From the NCBI RefSeq assembly GCF_017654505.1, contig NC_054555.1, positions 186,001 through 250,000 of the forward strand: a stretch of 64,000 nucleotides of DNA, in the 5' to 3' direction. Positions 34,668 through 43,506 of this stretch are shown here, in pieces. The DNA is from Polyodon spathula. Its lineage: Eukaryota > Chordata > Actinopteri > Acipenseriformes > Polyodontidae. The notes beneath the pieces were generated by a model that did no database searches, was not told where the DNA came from, and saw nothing but the letters and a program-made list of their open reading frames with translations. The first letter of the stretch is position 1. Each line of letters begins with the position of its first letter. Made by a program: the position numbers and the translations under genes.

Positions 34668-35581
34668 CACCTATACACACCCTCGTTATTGTATCTTCTG
34701 CAGTTTTATAAGGTGCTGTACCGGCCGGAATTCCGTCTGTTTAAACACACACAGCCCGTATCTCCTCCGTGCATGGCAACGCACACACTGCTTGGGTGGG
34801 AGGCCTGGCTGGAAACAGCTTACTGTGTTTTTAAAGAAATTATGCTCACTGGGACAGTTCATAATACACTGAAAAAACCGTGAGGCTGATAACAGGCTAT
34901 TCACACTGTCGCAATACTCGCTTTAGAAACTTCATTAGCACGTTCTGCAAGCCATCCCAAAATAGTTTTTGGGCCTAGTGCAGTTCTATATTAGGGCACT
35001 GGTCTAGCGGCACTTGTACACTCCTGTTTCATGCAAGGACTGCAGCAACACCCGTCGATGAGCTAGCTCACTGTCTGAAATGTGCCGAGAACCATTTTAG
35101 ATCCCAAGAGACAGACTCGTTTACGCACAGGTACATTTAAAACAGATAGCAGAACGCCTCGACGGTACCCACCAGGATGCGCTTGTCCATTCACACTGAT
35201 CACGGTCACCGAATTCATTTTCTTAGTCCACGGGTTCACCTTGGGAAGGGGGGCCTCGGTAAACTCCTTTTTGCTGCCCTTCTCCCCTCCCTCTCCTCCT
35301 GGGGTCTCCATCTCTTTGAGCCGGCTCGATTCTTGCTCCACGGTTCTCTGCTCTGGATCGTCGCTCCCCTCGTTCACCTGCCCCTTGCTTTGCTCGCTAT
35401 TACCCGCATATCGGCCGTGCTCGCCGGACTCCTTCGCGTCGCTCCCCGCGCCTCCGGCCGGCTGCTTCCCCTCCTTTCCCACACAGCCCCCCTCGCGTGT
35501 CACGTTGCTTGTATGCAAGGGCCCTTCTTGTTGCATTAAAGGGTTGTTGCTGGGAAGGACTGTCTCCACCTGAGTGGCCAT
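14315..35581 (-). CDS. LARP1: LARP1, La-related protein 1 (19 coding exons, 1060 aa)
   Basis: Coding exons in transcript order: 35581-35173, 26882-26821, 26338-26273, 24751-24595, 24308-24174, 23811-23656, 23115-22953, 22299-22155, 21885-21714, 21132-20963, 19511-19149, 17399-17276, 17157-16952, 16716-16604, 16428-16277, 15681-15537, 15064-14955, 14821-14694 and 14521-14315. They total 3183 nt and all phases agree. LARP1 binds mRNAs with a 5' terminal oligopyrimidine tract and links their translation and stability to mTORC1. Visible parts are an acidic, low-complexity N-terminus, an RG tract near residues 306-328, the La motif near 370-460 ([20 protein letters not shown]) and the DM15 cap-binding module near 837-990 ([36 protein letters not shown]). 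The ATG has G at -3 and G at +4. The first coding exon corresponds to the shorter human N-terminus beginning MATQVE. Against the human protein as I remember it, the linker between the basic region and RG tract looks shorter. Confidence 0.95.
15113..15392. repeat. 49-bp minisatellite, about 5.7 copies, in LARP1 intron 16
   Basis: The unit contains CTGTTTGACATGTCATTGG and TATTGTACAGCATGTAACC. Starts fall at 15113, 15162 and so on. In transcript orientation the array ends about 48 bases before the acceptor of the exon at 15064-14955. Confidence 0.9.
15770..15850 (+). mobile_element. SINE 3'-tail fragment
   Basis: The stretch CCTTGGATAAAGGCGTTTGC followed by TAAATACAC matches the conserved 3' domain of many fish SINEs (the GGATAAA..GCGTCTGCTAAAT motif, known from memory). 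No tRNA-like head is recognisable upstream, so this is a truncated copy within LARP1 intron 15, antisense to the gene. Confidence 0.6.
17737..17780. repeat. Homopolymer C tract of 44 bases in LARP1 intron 11
   Basis: Forty-four consecutive C on the plus strand, hence poly-G in the LARP1 pre-mRNA. Such a run can form G-quadruplexes on the sense strand and i-motif on the other. It may also mark a length-uncertain assembly position. Confidence 0.9.
18927..19144. mobile_element. MITE-like inverted-terminal element, copy 1 (abuts a LARP1 splice donor)
   Basis: The left end reads GAATGGAAATAAGACATCCT and the right end, inverted, CAGGGATGGGAATCGGACTG. The body contains CCTGGTTTTACTATGATGAG and ACACACCTGAGCTTGTTA, shared with copies at 20775 and 25496. 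The element's right terminus ends within about 6 bases of the donor of the LARP1 exon 19511-19149, so the intron begins GTGAGCAGGGATGGG. No coding capacity is visible. Confidence 0.7.
20775..20922. mobile_element. MITE-like inverted-terminal element, copy 2
   Basis: ACAGGGATGGAAATAAGACC at the left end pairs imperfectly with CTATTATTCCCATCCTT at the right end. The internal segments TCCATTCCTGGTTT and AAGACACACCTGAGCTTGTT match copy 1. It lies in LARP1 intron 10, about 40 bases from the donor of exon 21132-20963. Confidence 0.7.
21142..21580. repeat. 55-bp minisatellite, 8 copies, against a LARP1 splice acceptor
   Basis: The unit contains GACACCAGCCTCAACCCTCA and AACACAGTGTGATGCATT. On the LARP1 strand the array ends 9 bases before the acceptor of exon 21132-20963 (intron end TCTTTTACAG). 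The branch point and part of the polypyrimidine region would therefore lie inside the array. Confidence 0.92.
21609..21665. mobile_element. MITE-like element, half copy
   Basis: The right-end part only: GGAATAGGAGTCTGATTTCC followed by ATTCCTG resembles the right termini of the elements at 18927, 20775 and 25496. Confidence 0.45.
25496..25671. mobile_element. MITE-like inverted-terminal element, copy 3 (most complete)
   Basis: The left end CAGGGATGGAATAAGAAATC pairs with the right end, inverted, AGGGATGGAAATAAGAATCC. At about 176 bp it has the clearest terminal inverted repeats of the family. The internal AGCAGTCTGATCC, CTGGTTTTACTATGATGAG and CACCTGAGCTTGTTA segments are shared. It lies in LARP1 intron 3. 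Confidence 0.75.
26557..26720. repeat. Tandem repeat, about 40-50-bp unit, 4 copies, in LARP1 intron 2
   Basis: CTGTCCCACATCACTGTTAG and AGGCAGTGCAGTGCTGG recur four times with length variation in the CAGTG part. It produces short spurious ORFs on the minus strand. Confidence 0.85.
26883..29024. other. LARP1 intron 1, distal part, no gene seen
   Basis: AT-rich single-copy DNA with a half MITE-like element at 28204 and a poly-A/poly-G junction at 28387-28406. ORFs at 27555-28049 are not recognisable. Confidence 0.5.
28204..28260. mobile_element. MITE-like element, left-half copy
   Basis: ACAGGGATGGGACTAAGACT then CCTACTGCATAGCAGTTT then CCAGGTTTTAA matches the left half of the family. The right half is missing. 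It lies in LARP1 intron 1. Confidence 0.55.
29025..29225 (-). mobile_element. tRNA-derived SINE
   Basis: On the minus strand from 29225 the head reads GTGTGGTCCAGTGGTTAAAG, an A-box-like motif, then GGTCCCTGGTTCAAATCC, a B-box-like motif. This is a tRNA-like pol III promoter. The body continues through GAGCAACTCACTTAACCTCC and ends CATCTGCTAAATAAA followed by AT-rich DNA near 29025. It is a SINE rather than a functional tRNA, since a complete cloverleaf is not supported. It lies in LARP1 intron 1 in the same orientation as the gene. Confidence 0.75.
29729..30338 (+). mobile_element. Candidate non-autonomous hAT-like DNA transposon relic
   Basis: The left terminus CAGGGCTTGAATTTCA (29729-29744) is matched by TGAAATTCAAGCCGTG (30323-30338), an inverted repeat with two mismatches. 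The CAGGG start fits hAT-type ends. Inside, an ATG at 30074 opens a 56-58-aa frame that starts [17 protein letters not shown], reminiscent of the N-termini of hAT/ZMYM-type proteins. I could not find an exact 8-bp target duplication. The family assignment is inference. Confidence 0.5.
31689..32914. repeat. CpG-dense 35-bp minisatellite, about 35 copies, in LARP1 intron 1
   Basis: The unit contains CTGTCACAGCCCGCTCC, then A/T, then CGCCCGTGACTGAAAC. Units at low coordinates mostly read CCACGCCC and AAACACTG, and those at high coordinates CCTCGCCC and AAACGCTG, so the array is homogenised in two blocks. With about 3-4 CpG per unit it holds well over 100 CpG sites. Two irregular units occur at 32007-32070. 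Confidence 0.95.
33240..33330. repeat. (TA)n microsatellite
   Basis: An alternating TA run of about 60 bases, flanked by ACACATA and TATACAC variants, in LARP1 intron 1. Confidence 0.95.
34561..34680. repeat. (AT)n(AC)n compound microsatellite
   Basis: About 50 bases of AT followed by ACACATATATACACAC and an AC run, in LARP1 intron 1 near its 5' end. Confidence 0.95.
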
Positions 35582-35930
35582 TTCCCCTTTTCCTCTCTCT
35601 ACCCCCCAAATTCTTCTGGGTACTACTAACTCGAGCGAAGTCCTTCACTCCGAAATCAGTCTAATCGCTTTTTTGTTTTTTCTTCTCCACTCCACCCCTA
35701 GACCAAATATCCTTCAGTCTAAGCTGCAGAGTGGTTGCTTTCAATTAAAACATATATCTAGATGTGCAGATTTTTAAAAGCCTGCGAGTACCTCTTTAAA
35801 TCCCGAATAATGTAATCTCACGACTACTAGCAGCAATATGGAAGAACACCACGCGACCGACGGGGGCGCGCACGTACGCAGAGGGGAGTGGTGACGGCAC
35901 CGTGTGCGCGACTCTGATTGTAATGCTAGG
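35582..35930 (-). promoter_or_regulatory. LARP1: LARP1 5' UTR and probable promoter
   Basis: Upstream of the LARP1 ATG on the minus strand comes a purine-rich leader. Around 35854-35915 lies a CpG-dense stretch (GGGGGCGCGCACGTACGCA on the plus strand). No TATA box is obvious, as expected for a broadly expressed CpG promoter. The CpG density continues into the first coding exon. The transcription start cannot be placed from sequence alone. Confidence 0.45.
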
Positions 35931-36577
35931 AGGTGGCCTTAAAGAAACAGTACACTGTCGCAGCCTGTAGTGACTGACTAACAGCAGCCTTGAGAAACAC
36001 AAAACTGCTTCCTGCAGCACGGTTGATATACTCACACGTGTTGGGAAGACAGTGGTTCTTCTAAGTACCTCCCTCTTGTGCACATAGCAAGCGTGACATT
36101 GCACGCAGTGGTACTGAAGTAATACAGCCTGTCTAAACGACGTTTCAAATTCATACTAGCAGGTGTTTTGTTTTTGCAACAGGCAAAATAATTTTTTTTT
36201 ACATATTTTCTTCTGCACAAGATCTTTTGTTTCTTTGTTTGCTTTTCCATGCTTCAGAGTGGAAAGTGCAGTTCTATTAAAGACATGACAAGACAAGTAA
36301 AAACTGCTGCTGCTGCTTCCTGGTACAAAATCACTTCCTGTGCTGTGGCTCAGTTTCAATCCAATGGTGTAGCAGCAATCGGGTCATGTGACACAGGACG
36401 TCATTAGATAACAGGTATACACTTTTTTACATTTATTTTTAAAATCTACTGCACTGTATTAAAAAAAACCTGACGTATAAAAACAAGCAAAGATACAAAG
36501 AATATATGATTTGTAGCATCATGGCAGGCAGTTATTTTTTTTTTTTACTGGTGGTGGAGCTGCTGACATCATGACCA

Positions 36578-36850
36578 GCACGATGAGGGAGCAGGAGAGC
36601 TGCTGACGGCACGACAGAGGCTTCGAACGCCAAGGGAGCGGGAGAGCTGCTGACAGCACAATGGGGGCTTCGAACGCAGAGGGAGCAGGAGAGCTGCTGT
36701 CAGCACAATGGGGGCTTCGAACGCCAAGGGAGCGAGAGAGCTGCTGACGGCACGACGGGGGCTTCGAACGCCGAGGGAGCGAGAGAGCTGCTGACGGCAC
36801 GACGGGGGCTTCGAACGTCGAGGGAGCGAGAGAGCTGCTGACGGCACAAC
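36578..36850. repeat. 47-bp GC-rich minisatellite, about 6 copies
   Basis: The unit contains GAGAGAGCTGCTGACGGCAC and GGGGGCTTCGAACGCC. Starts fall at 36734, 36781 and 36828 (period 47). It lies about 1 kb upstream of the LARP1 start codon in the divergent intergenic interval. Confidence 0.9.
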
Positions 36851-37514
36851 CAGCATGACTGGTGGTAAAGGTTTCTGGACAACTTTAAACATGTTTCATT
36901 GGCCCCAGCATTTGCACTTGCTTTCAGCAAGCCCCCTTGGTGTTTGTATGGTACAGTGTATCATGGGTTTTCACAGAGCAATACCAATGCAATGAACACA
37001 ATCAGCAGTGTCCAGGCAGTATCGCTGCACAGGGTGTGTTATCTTAAAGAGCCTTCTGGAGGGTGATTATTCACATTCAAAATGGGGTTTCATGCTGATA
37101 AACTAAAGACAACGTAGCAACTAGGAAGGTACCAATAAGGAGCTGTTACTTCAAATAAATACCCAGGCTGAGTATTCACAGGCAGGCCCACACCCAAGAA
37201 GCACGCTAGTGGTGTCACCATGGCAACAGATTCCACTCCATCATACCTGCAATGTAGATAAACCCCAAGGGGAGAGAGATTGATGCACTGCTTCTGTCCC
37301 ATCTGCCTTGCAGGGGTGCCTCAGAGCCCAGGGAGTGCACTGCAGAGCCCTGTCTTTTTGTTTTGTTTAGTTTTAAAATGATATCTTTTCAATAATGAAG
37401 GTTTGGGCTGAGACATGTCTCAAGAGCATCTCAAAGTGGACACAATGGTGTAGCTTTGAAACAGGGCGAACAGTGAGCGAAATACAGTAATACAGTAAAA
37501 TATACAAATACATG

Positions 37515-37517
37515 CTC

Positions 37518-37559
<42 letters not shown>

Positions 37560-37610
37560 TCAAATACACACGCTCCTACACACTCACACACACACATACA
37601 CACGCTCCCA
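37515..37610. repeat. (CA)n microsatellite and CACT-rich flank
   Basis: A CA run from about 37519 to 37553 followed by shorter ACACAC blocks up to 37610. Confidence 0.95.
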
Positions 37611-37814
37611 CAAGCTCCCTCATACACGGACACGCCCCTTTTTGTCGCTCAGTTATTGTACAGCTGTACACATTCAGATATTCCTGCTTGCTGCAGAATT
37701 TTTTTCTTTGTGCACAATGACATCAGTGTCATGAAAAGCTCTCTGACATTATCCATCCCTATTCAGCAACCAGTCAGCAAATCACAAAGGAAGTGTTTCA
37801 ATTGTGAAACTGCA

Positions 37815-38030
37815 AAGTAAGCAGCGAGCACAGGCAGAGAGAAAGAAGCGGAAGAGGAGGGAGAGATGGGCAGGAGGGCAGGGAGCAGGTGAAGGGAGCA
37901 GGGGAGAGGGGGTTGACTCCCCCACGGGAGCAGGGGGAAAGGGGCAGGAGTCCAGGTAGCAAGGGAGGGGGGCAGAGGGAGGAAGGGGAGAGTGGGGAGG
38001 GCGAGCAGGGCGAGCAGGGGGGTGCTGACC
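37815..38030. repeat. Purine-rich GGA/GGGGA low-complexity tract
   Basis: About 200 bases are almost free of T on the plus strand, with many GGG and GGGG runs (for example GGGGAGAGGGGG and GGGAGGGGGGCAGAGGGAGG). G-quadruplex or triplex formation is plausible. The minus-strand ORFs across it are proline-rich artefacts. Confidence 0.75.
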
Positions 38031-39129
38031 TACAGCAGCTGAATGCATAGACACGGACTGTACTGTGTGCTCCCGGTGGGTTTTTCATACTAACAAGAAT
38101 GCACAAACTTGCTCATTTCTCAGTCCTTCGCAAAGCACAAGCCCTTCAGAGAAGAAGATGTTAAATAATATGTTTACCGTATGGTCCAAGAAAAAACGCA
38201 GTTCATAATACAAGCAGGCAGACAGGCTTGAGTGGAACATTCAAAATGCAATTTACAATTGACACCCTGTGAATTGCATTAGAACTGGATATTTGACATG
38301 ATGAAGCCTTGGTCTGTGAGCAGTCCAGAGTGAGGAGGAATTATTGTAGATTATATAGAGTCCAGTATATTGGCCGCTGCTTGTGCACTGGTAACAGTTT
38401 GATGGATATTCTCCTGTTAAAGCTGTTGTGAAGCTGCCTGCCCTAGTATACAATAGTTACTTATCAACTAGCTCTGCCCACTTTCAGAGTGCTGCTCCAG
38501 TTCAAATCTCAATGATCTGTTTAGACTTGGAATAAAGAAAAGGCGTTGTCTGGAGCGATGCATGTGTTCTAAAACCCAGCTGGGCGTTCTAGCTGAGAAC
38601 AGGCATGTGACGCATGTTAGCTGTGAGAGATGACCTTTAACCTGCACAAGAGACCTGGCCGGAATGTTGAAGCTTTAACTGGGAGTCCAAGTGACATCAT
38701 CGCTAGACAGAGTGTCAGCGTGTGCTGGACTGCTGCTCCTTCCAATGGAGCCAGCCTCACTTTGGTATCAGTTAGGAAAACCCATTTACATATGCCTGGC
38801 AGCAAGAGGACTGAGCCAGTGGCATTAAGAGTGGGTGAGGGGCTGGGTTTGGGTTACTGTAGTTAAAATGATATCGGATATGAACACACTGTGTTTCATG
38901 ACTAGTGTGCAGCGGATATCACACATTGACTGGCAGGGGCAGGTCTGATGTGTTCTGCTAGCTGGGGACTGGATTGCACAGTTTTAAAGGGTGGTTCAGT
39001 GTACAGTTTACTGTAAAGGCAGGAGCAGCTGATTGGAGAGGAACAGCTTTTTAGACTCAGCCTGGAAATACTGGCACTCTCTTTTGTGTTTTCAGAGGAC
39101 ACTAATGTATGTCATTTCATATGCAAAGC

Positions 39130-39912
39130 AAGGATTGTCCTAGAGGTGTTGCACTGCGCCTGCAAGCTCCCATTGCCAGAGCCCCAGCAGTGTTTCAGGA
39201 CTGTCCTAGAGGTGTTGCACTGCATCTGCAAGCTCCCATTTCCAGAGCCCCAGCAGTGTTTCATGACTGTCCTAGAGGCGTTGCACTGCGTCTGCAAGCT
39301 CCCATTGCCAGAGCCCCAGCAGTGTTTCAGGACTGTCCTAGAGGTGTTGCACTGCATCTGCAAGCTCCCATTGCCAGAGCCCCAGCAGTGTTTCAGGACT
39401 GTCCTAGAGGTGTTGCACTGCGCCTGCAAGCTCCCATTGCCAGAGCCCCAGCAGTGTTTCAGGACTGTCCTAGAGGTGTTGCACTGCGCCTGCAAGCTCG
39501 CATTGCCAGAGCCCCAGCAGTGTTTCAGGACTGTCCTAGAGGTGTTGCACTGCGCCTGCAAGCTCACATTGCCAGAGCCCCAGCAGTGTTTCAGGACTGT
39601 CCTAGAGGTGTTGCACTGCTCCTGCAAGCTCCCATTGCCAGAGCCCCAGCAGTGTTTCAGGACTGTCCTAGAGGTGTTGCACTGCGCCTGCAAGCTCCCA
39701 TTGCCAGAGCCCCAGCAGTGTTTCAGGACTGTCCTAGAGGTGTTGCACTGCTCCTGCAAGCTCCCATTGCCAGAGCCCCAGCAGTGTTTCAGGACTGTCC
39801 TAGTGGTGTTGCACTGTGCCTGCAAGCTCCCATTGCCAGAGCCCCAGCAGTGTTTCAGGACTGTCCTAGAGGTGTTGCACTGCTCCTGCAAGCTCCCATT
39901 GCCAGAGTCAGA
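39130..39912. repeat. 66-bp minisatellite, about 12 copies
   Basis: The unit contains GTCCTAGAGGTGTTGCACTG, CAAGCTCCCATTGCCAGAGC and CCCAGCAGTGTTTCAGGACT. Starts are at 39137, 39203 and every 66 bases. Because 66 is 22 codons, long ORFs (273-291 aa) exist on both strands. Copies are 90-98% alike by eye. Confidence 0.95.
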
Positions 39913-41760
39913 GGGCGTCAGTGCAGGTAATCCAGCCCCTTTCAAAAGCTCAGCACAGTAAGCAAACAATCACTCTCAACAATAACAACAGGGATACCTC
40001 AATGCAAACATGCAGTAAGACAAGGTTTTAAAAAGCATCCTGCAAACATGTGCAAGTGTGATCCTGCCTTATCTGGCCAGCCAAAGCCAGCACAGATCAT
40101 TAAGACGATGGTCCAGCAGACAGCCTAGAGCATTCAGATAGCATCTTTGTGAACGGGAGGGGACCCGGTAATCAGAACAGTGCAGCCAGGGACAGCTAGC
40201 GTTACACTCTGCACTGCTGGCAACCCAAGCTGGGTGGGGTTCAAATAGCATGAAGGGATCAGATTGAGACAGCCCCATTGCATACCCGGAGCACAAGAAG
40301 AACAAAGCATACATTTACACTGGTGGATACATATCGCTTTGGGAAGAGCAGCCTCCTGCTACGATTGCATTGGGAAATGCTGCAGTATGTTGAGCAATGT
40401 AGGCCAAAGATTACAAACAGTCAGACTGTCACTGACACAACGGGCTGCCCTGCTGCCCACGCAGAGGGTGGCTTATCTCATTCTGAAGGGTCCAATTCCT
40501 CCAGCCCCTCCAGCAACAGACTGGCGCAGGGTCTGAAACGGTCTTCATTCAAGCATGCCAGCGCTTTGTGCATGTTCTTTCAAAAGAGTGTGCTGTATCT
40601 TAAGAATGTGAAAGCTGTAGCATTGCACTGCACACTCTGCTGAAGTAAATGCTGCTGTTTGCTCTAGCAGACAAGGACAAAACGTTTGCCAGGGCCACTC
40701 AGGGGTCAGGGAATGTTTGGCCTCCCTGAGTTAGTCAATATACTGTATTTGAACTGGGGGGTGCAGGGTTGTTTTTTAATTGGTGCAACTGAAACTTTAT
40801 CTCTAATTTGTTTGGAAGATACTATCCTGCCCCCACCCCGCAGTTTGACAATTATTTGAATTTCGAAATATTGAACATATCCTAAGCCCTTGTTTAACTT
40901 TCGAGTATGTATTTGTTCCCTTTGCAACATATTCATTTGTTTTAAACATATATATTTAACACAGGATGCAGCAGCTGTTCAGAGTAATATGTGGAGCCAA
41001 ATGACACGTCAGAGAAACAGAAATGTTCTTGTTACGATGCCATCTTGTGGGGACACACTGCAAATACAGACTTTAATTCCAACTCTAATCTTGTGGTGTT
41101 TTCCCTGGAACTATTTACTACACTGCCACCTACTGGCTGAACTCCGTCCACACAGAGCAGTGCATGCTCAGTCCTCAGTGGTGTGAACCTCAATTCTTTT
41201 ACAGGGAGGGGACTGATACCCACCCTACGGCTGAACCTGTGGCACTGAGGGAAGCCTTCGATTAAATGCTGATCTTGTTGGTTTAGTTTCTTCTCGTTTT
41301 ATATTAGAATATCTTCCACTTCCAAGTGTCAAGGTGGTTTTAAGCGACAGCAGATTATTTGATCTGGATGGGACATGCAAAGCAGTGATGGAAATAAGGC
41401 TCCAATTACAAACCCTTGTGAGTAACCAGCTGACAATGGCTGTGGCTCACTCCCCAGAGGCTCTGTCTCTATGGATACTCTAATTAGGTCTGAAGTAACC
41501 TGAAGTGGATTCAGCTCCTGTGTATTAGGACTCTTCGAACAAAAATGTGATTTGAAGTGATTTGTGCACCAATTAATAACCCTGCAAATGTGATCAACCT
41601 GTTAGAATGTTATACAGGTGCTGCAAATTTATAAACAGTATCAACGTTTCACATCTATTATCACACAAAATATAGATTGCTCTCCAAATAATAATAATAG
41701 CACTAGCACTAGCACTAACACTAACACTAGCACTGCCACTAACACTAACAAAGAAAAAAA

Positions 41761-42130
41761 AGACAGTCTGTAATTACTTTAAGAGATGAAGGTCAATCTT
41801 TAAGACAAATAGCAAGAACTTTGCAAGTGTCTGTAACTGCTGTGGCCAAGACCATCAAACAATTTGAAGAAACTGGCACTCATGAGGACCGAAAAAGGTC
41901 AGGCAGGCCAAGGGTAACTTCAGAATCAGAGAACAAGTTCATTTGAGTCAAAAGTCTGCAAAACGGGCGATTAACTGCCCCTGAAATACAAGCTCAGATA
42001 AATGAATGCGCTACAAGCTCATACTGAATGCAAGATGCACTACAAAAAAACAGCGAAAGAATGGTTAAGCTCAGCCAAGCGTGGTAAATAACAACACTCC
42101 TGTAAATTATAAAAACCTCACATGGTTCAA
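41761..42130 (+). pseudogene. Tc1/mariner transposase relic (N-terminal part)
   Basis: Reading from about 41766 gives LRDEGQSLRQIARTLQVSVT, AVAKTIKQFEETGTHEDR and KRSGRPRVTSESENKFI, then an in-frame TGA where family members usually have arginine (CGA to TGA). It continues VKSLQNGRLTAPEIQAQIN. This is the paired-type helix-turn-helix DNA-binding part of Tc1-like transposases, including the GRPR hinge. The catalytic DDE part is absent or decayed beyond about 42030. A CACTAG/CACTAA microsatellite lies just upstream (41700-41750). It is a dead copy about 0.4 kb upstream of the HPGD-like gene. Confidence 0.88.
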
Positions 42131-42495
42131 TGTGCAGCTGTGATCAGTCGGGATTAGAGAAAACACCATGAAACTCTACCAGTGATAGTAGAAGTACAGC
42201 ATTGTGTATCAGACAGCTACCTGTCTTTCATGGTCTGTAGGTGTTTTAGTTTCTTTATCGTGTCTGTTTTCTAAAGAAACATTTTGCACTCGAGTGAAAG
42301 CTGTCAACATTGCCAGCTGCTGAACTAAGCGCTGTGTGTAAAGATGAGCCTCATCACATGCCGGGGAGGGTTTGAAGTTCAAGTGGCCTGCACATCTTGT
42401 CATGTGACATGTGTGGCATTGTACAGCTCAGGGTCGCACAGAGCTCCGACACTTACCGTGCCGTCTGCTGTGTGCTGATTGTCCTTTCGGGATAA

Positions 42496-43449
42496 ATGGC
42501 TCTGAGTGGAAAAGTTGCCATTGTGACTGGGGGCTCGCAGGGGCTGGGGAAAGCCTTCACAGAGATCCTTCTGAAACATGGAGCAAATGTGAGCAAATGT
42601 ATATGACTAAGCTGTGAGTGGCAAAGGGCATAGAAAGCGTTGTGTGAGATATCAGTTACACAACAAGAGGCTAGAGTCTAAAACAGCTTCCTTGAAAGAA
42701 GGCTGCCAACCAGTAGACAAGCTTTTGGTTTGTTTTTGGTTTTTTTGACATTTTATTTTTGGTGAAATTCTTTAGCGTTGTGGAATTATGGTCCGTGTAC
42801 ATTCAGGCCAATCGTTTTTGCATTCTAAATCGGAAATCCGAAAACCAGAAAAACGCATGTTTTACTATTTCGGTTTTTCTTTTTCCAATTTCTGAGTTTA
42901 AAATACAAAAACTGAATCAGGCTCGTTTTCCCATTTTTCATGTTGCTTTTTGCAACGAAGTATTCGAAATGGAATAAAACATTCCACAACATTTAATATC
43001 TTAAAAAAATTATTTAGCTCCTTCAAGATCTTTAAAAAAAAAAAAAAAAAAGTTCAGACACGGCCTAGCTCTGTTTCCTGCTGTTATGACGATGCAATAA
43101 ATTTCCGCCTGTGCTTATTGTCGTGTAAGTGTAGTGTATATTAATTAATTTAGCAGTTGTTACAAAGTACTGTATTACAATACAGGCTTGGGTCTACGTT
43201 CAGTTAATATCATAATCATCCTTGTATCACTCAGGTGCAGTGCATTATGATAATACTAAAAATAATAAATAAATCAATGTACGCACGGTTCTCTGTATGT
43301 CTGGTTTATAAATTAACTTTATTAACTAAACTGGGTTGTATTAGCATAGCACTTTTGTCCAGGGCGCTCACGTATGTTTAGAGCTCACCTTTTACGGGTA
43401 CCCTGTTTCACTGGGGGTGGGGGGTGTTGCATCCATAGGGTGTGCATCC

Positions 43450-43506
<57 letters not shown>

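Larger units (their letters stand above)
32930..35060. other. LARP1 intron 1, proximal part, no gene seen
   Basis: AT-rich DNA with TA and AT/AC microsatellites and T-rich blocks near 33416-33446. No exon or RNA gene recognised. Confidence 0.5.
35931..42410. other. Intergenic interval between divergent LARP1 and HPGD-like
   Basis: Apart from the 47-bp and 66-bp arrays, the CA and purine tracts and the Tc1 relic, I see no exon. AT-rich single-copy DNA predominates. The HPGD-like promoter must lie near its 3' end, but no TATA box or CpG island is clear before the ATG at 42496. Confidence 0.5.

Noticed and set aside
35063..35172. Extension of the LARP1 first exon reading frame past HPG into GYRRG
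   Set aside because: A GTGGGT donor at 35172-35167 joins in phase to the next exon to give the conserved [11 protein letters not shown], so the extension is intronic.
35082..35573. Plus-strand ORFs of 120-163 aa
   Set aside because: Antisense shadow of LARP1 exon 1.
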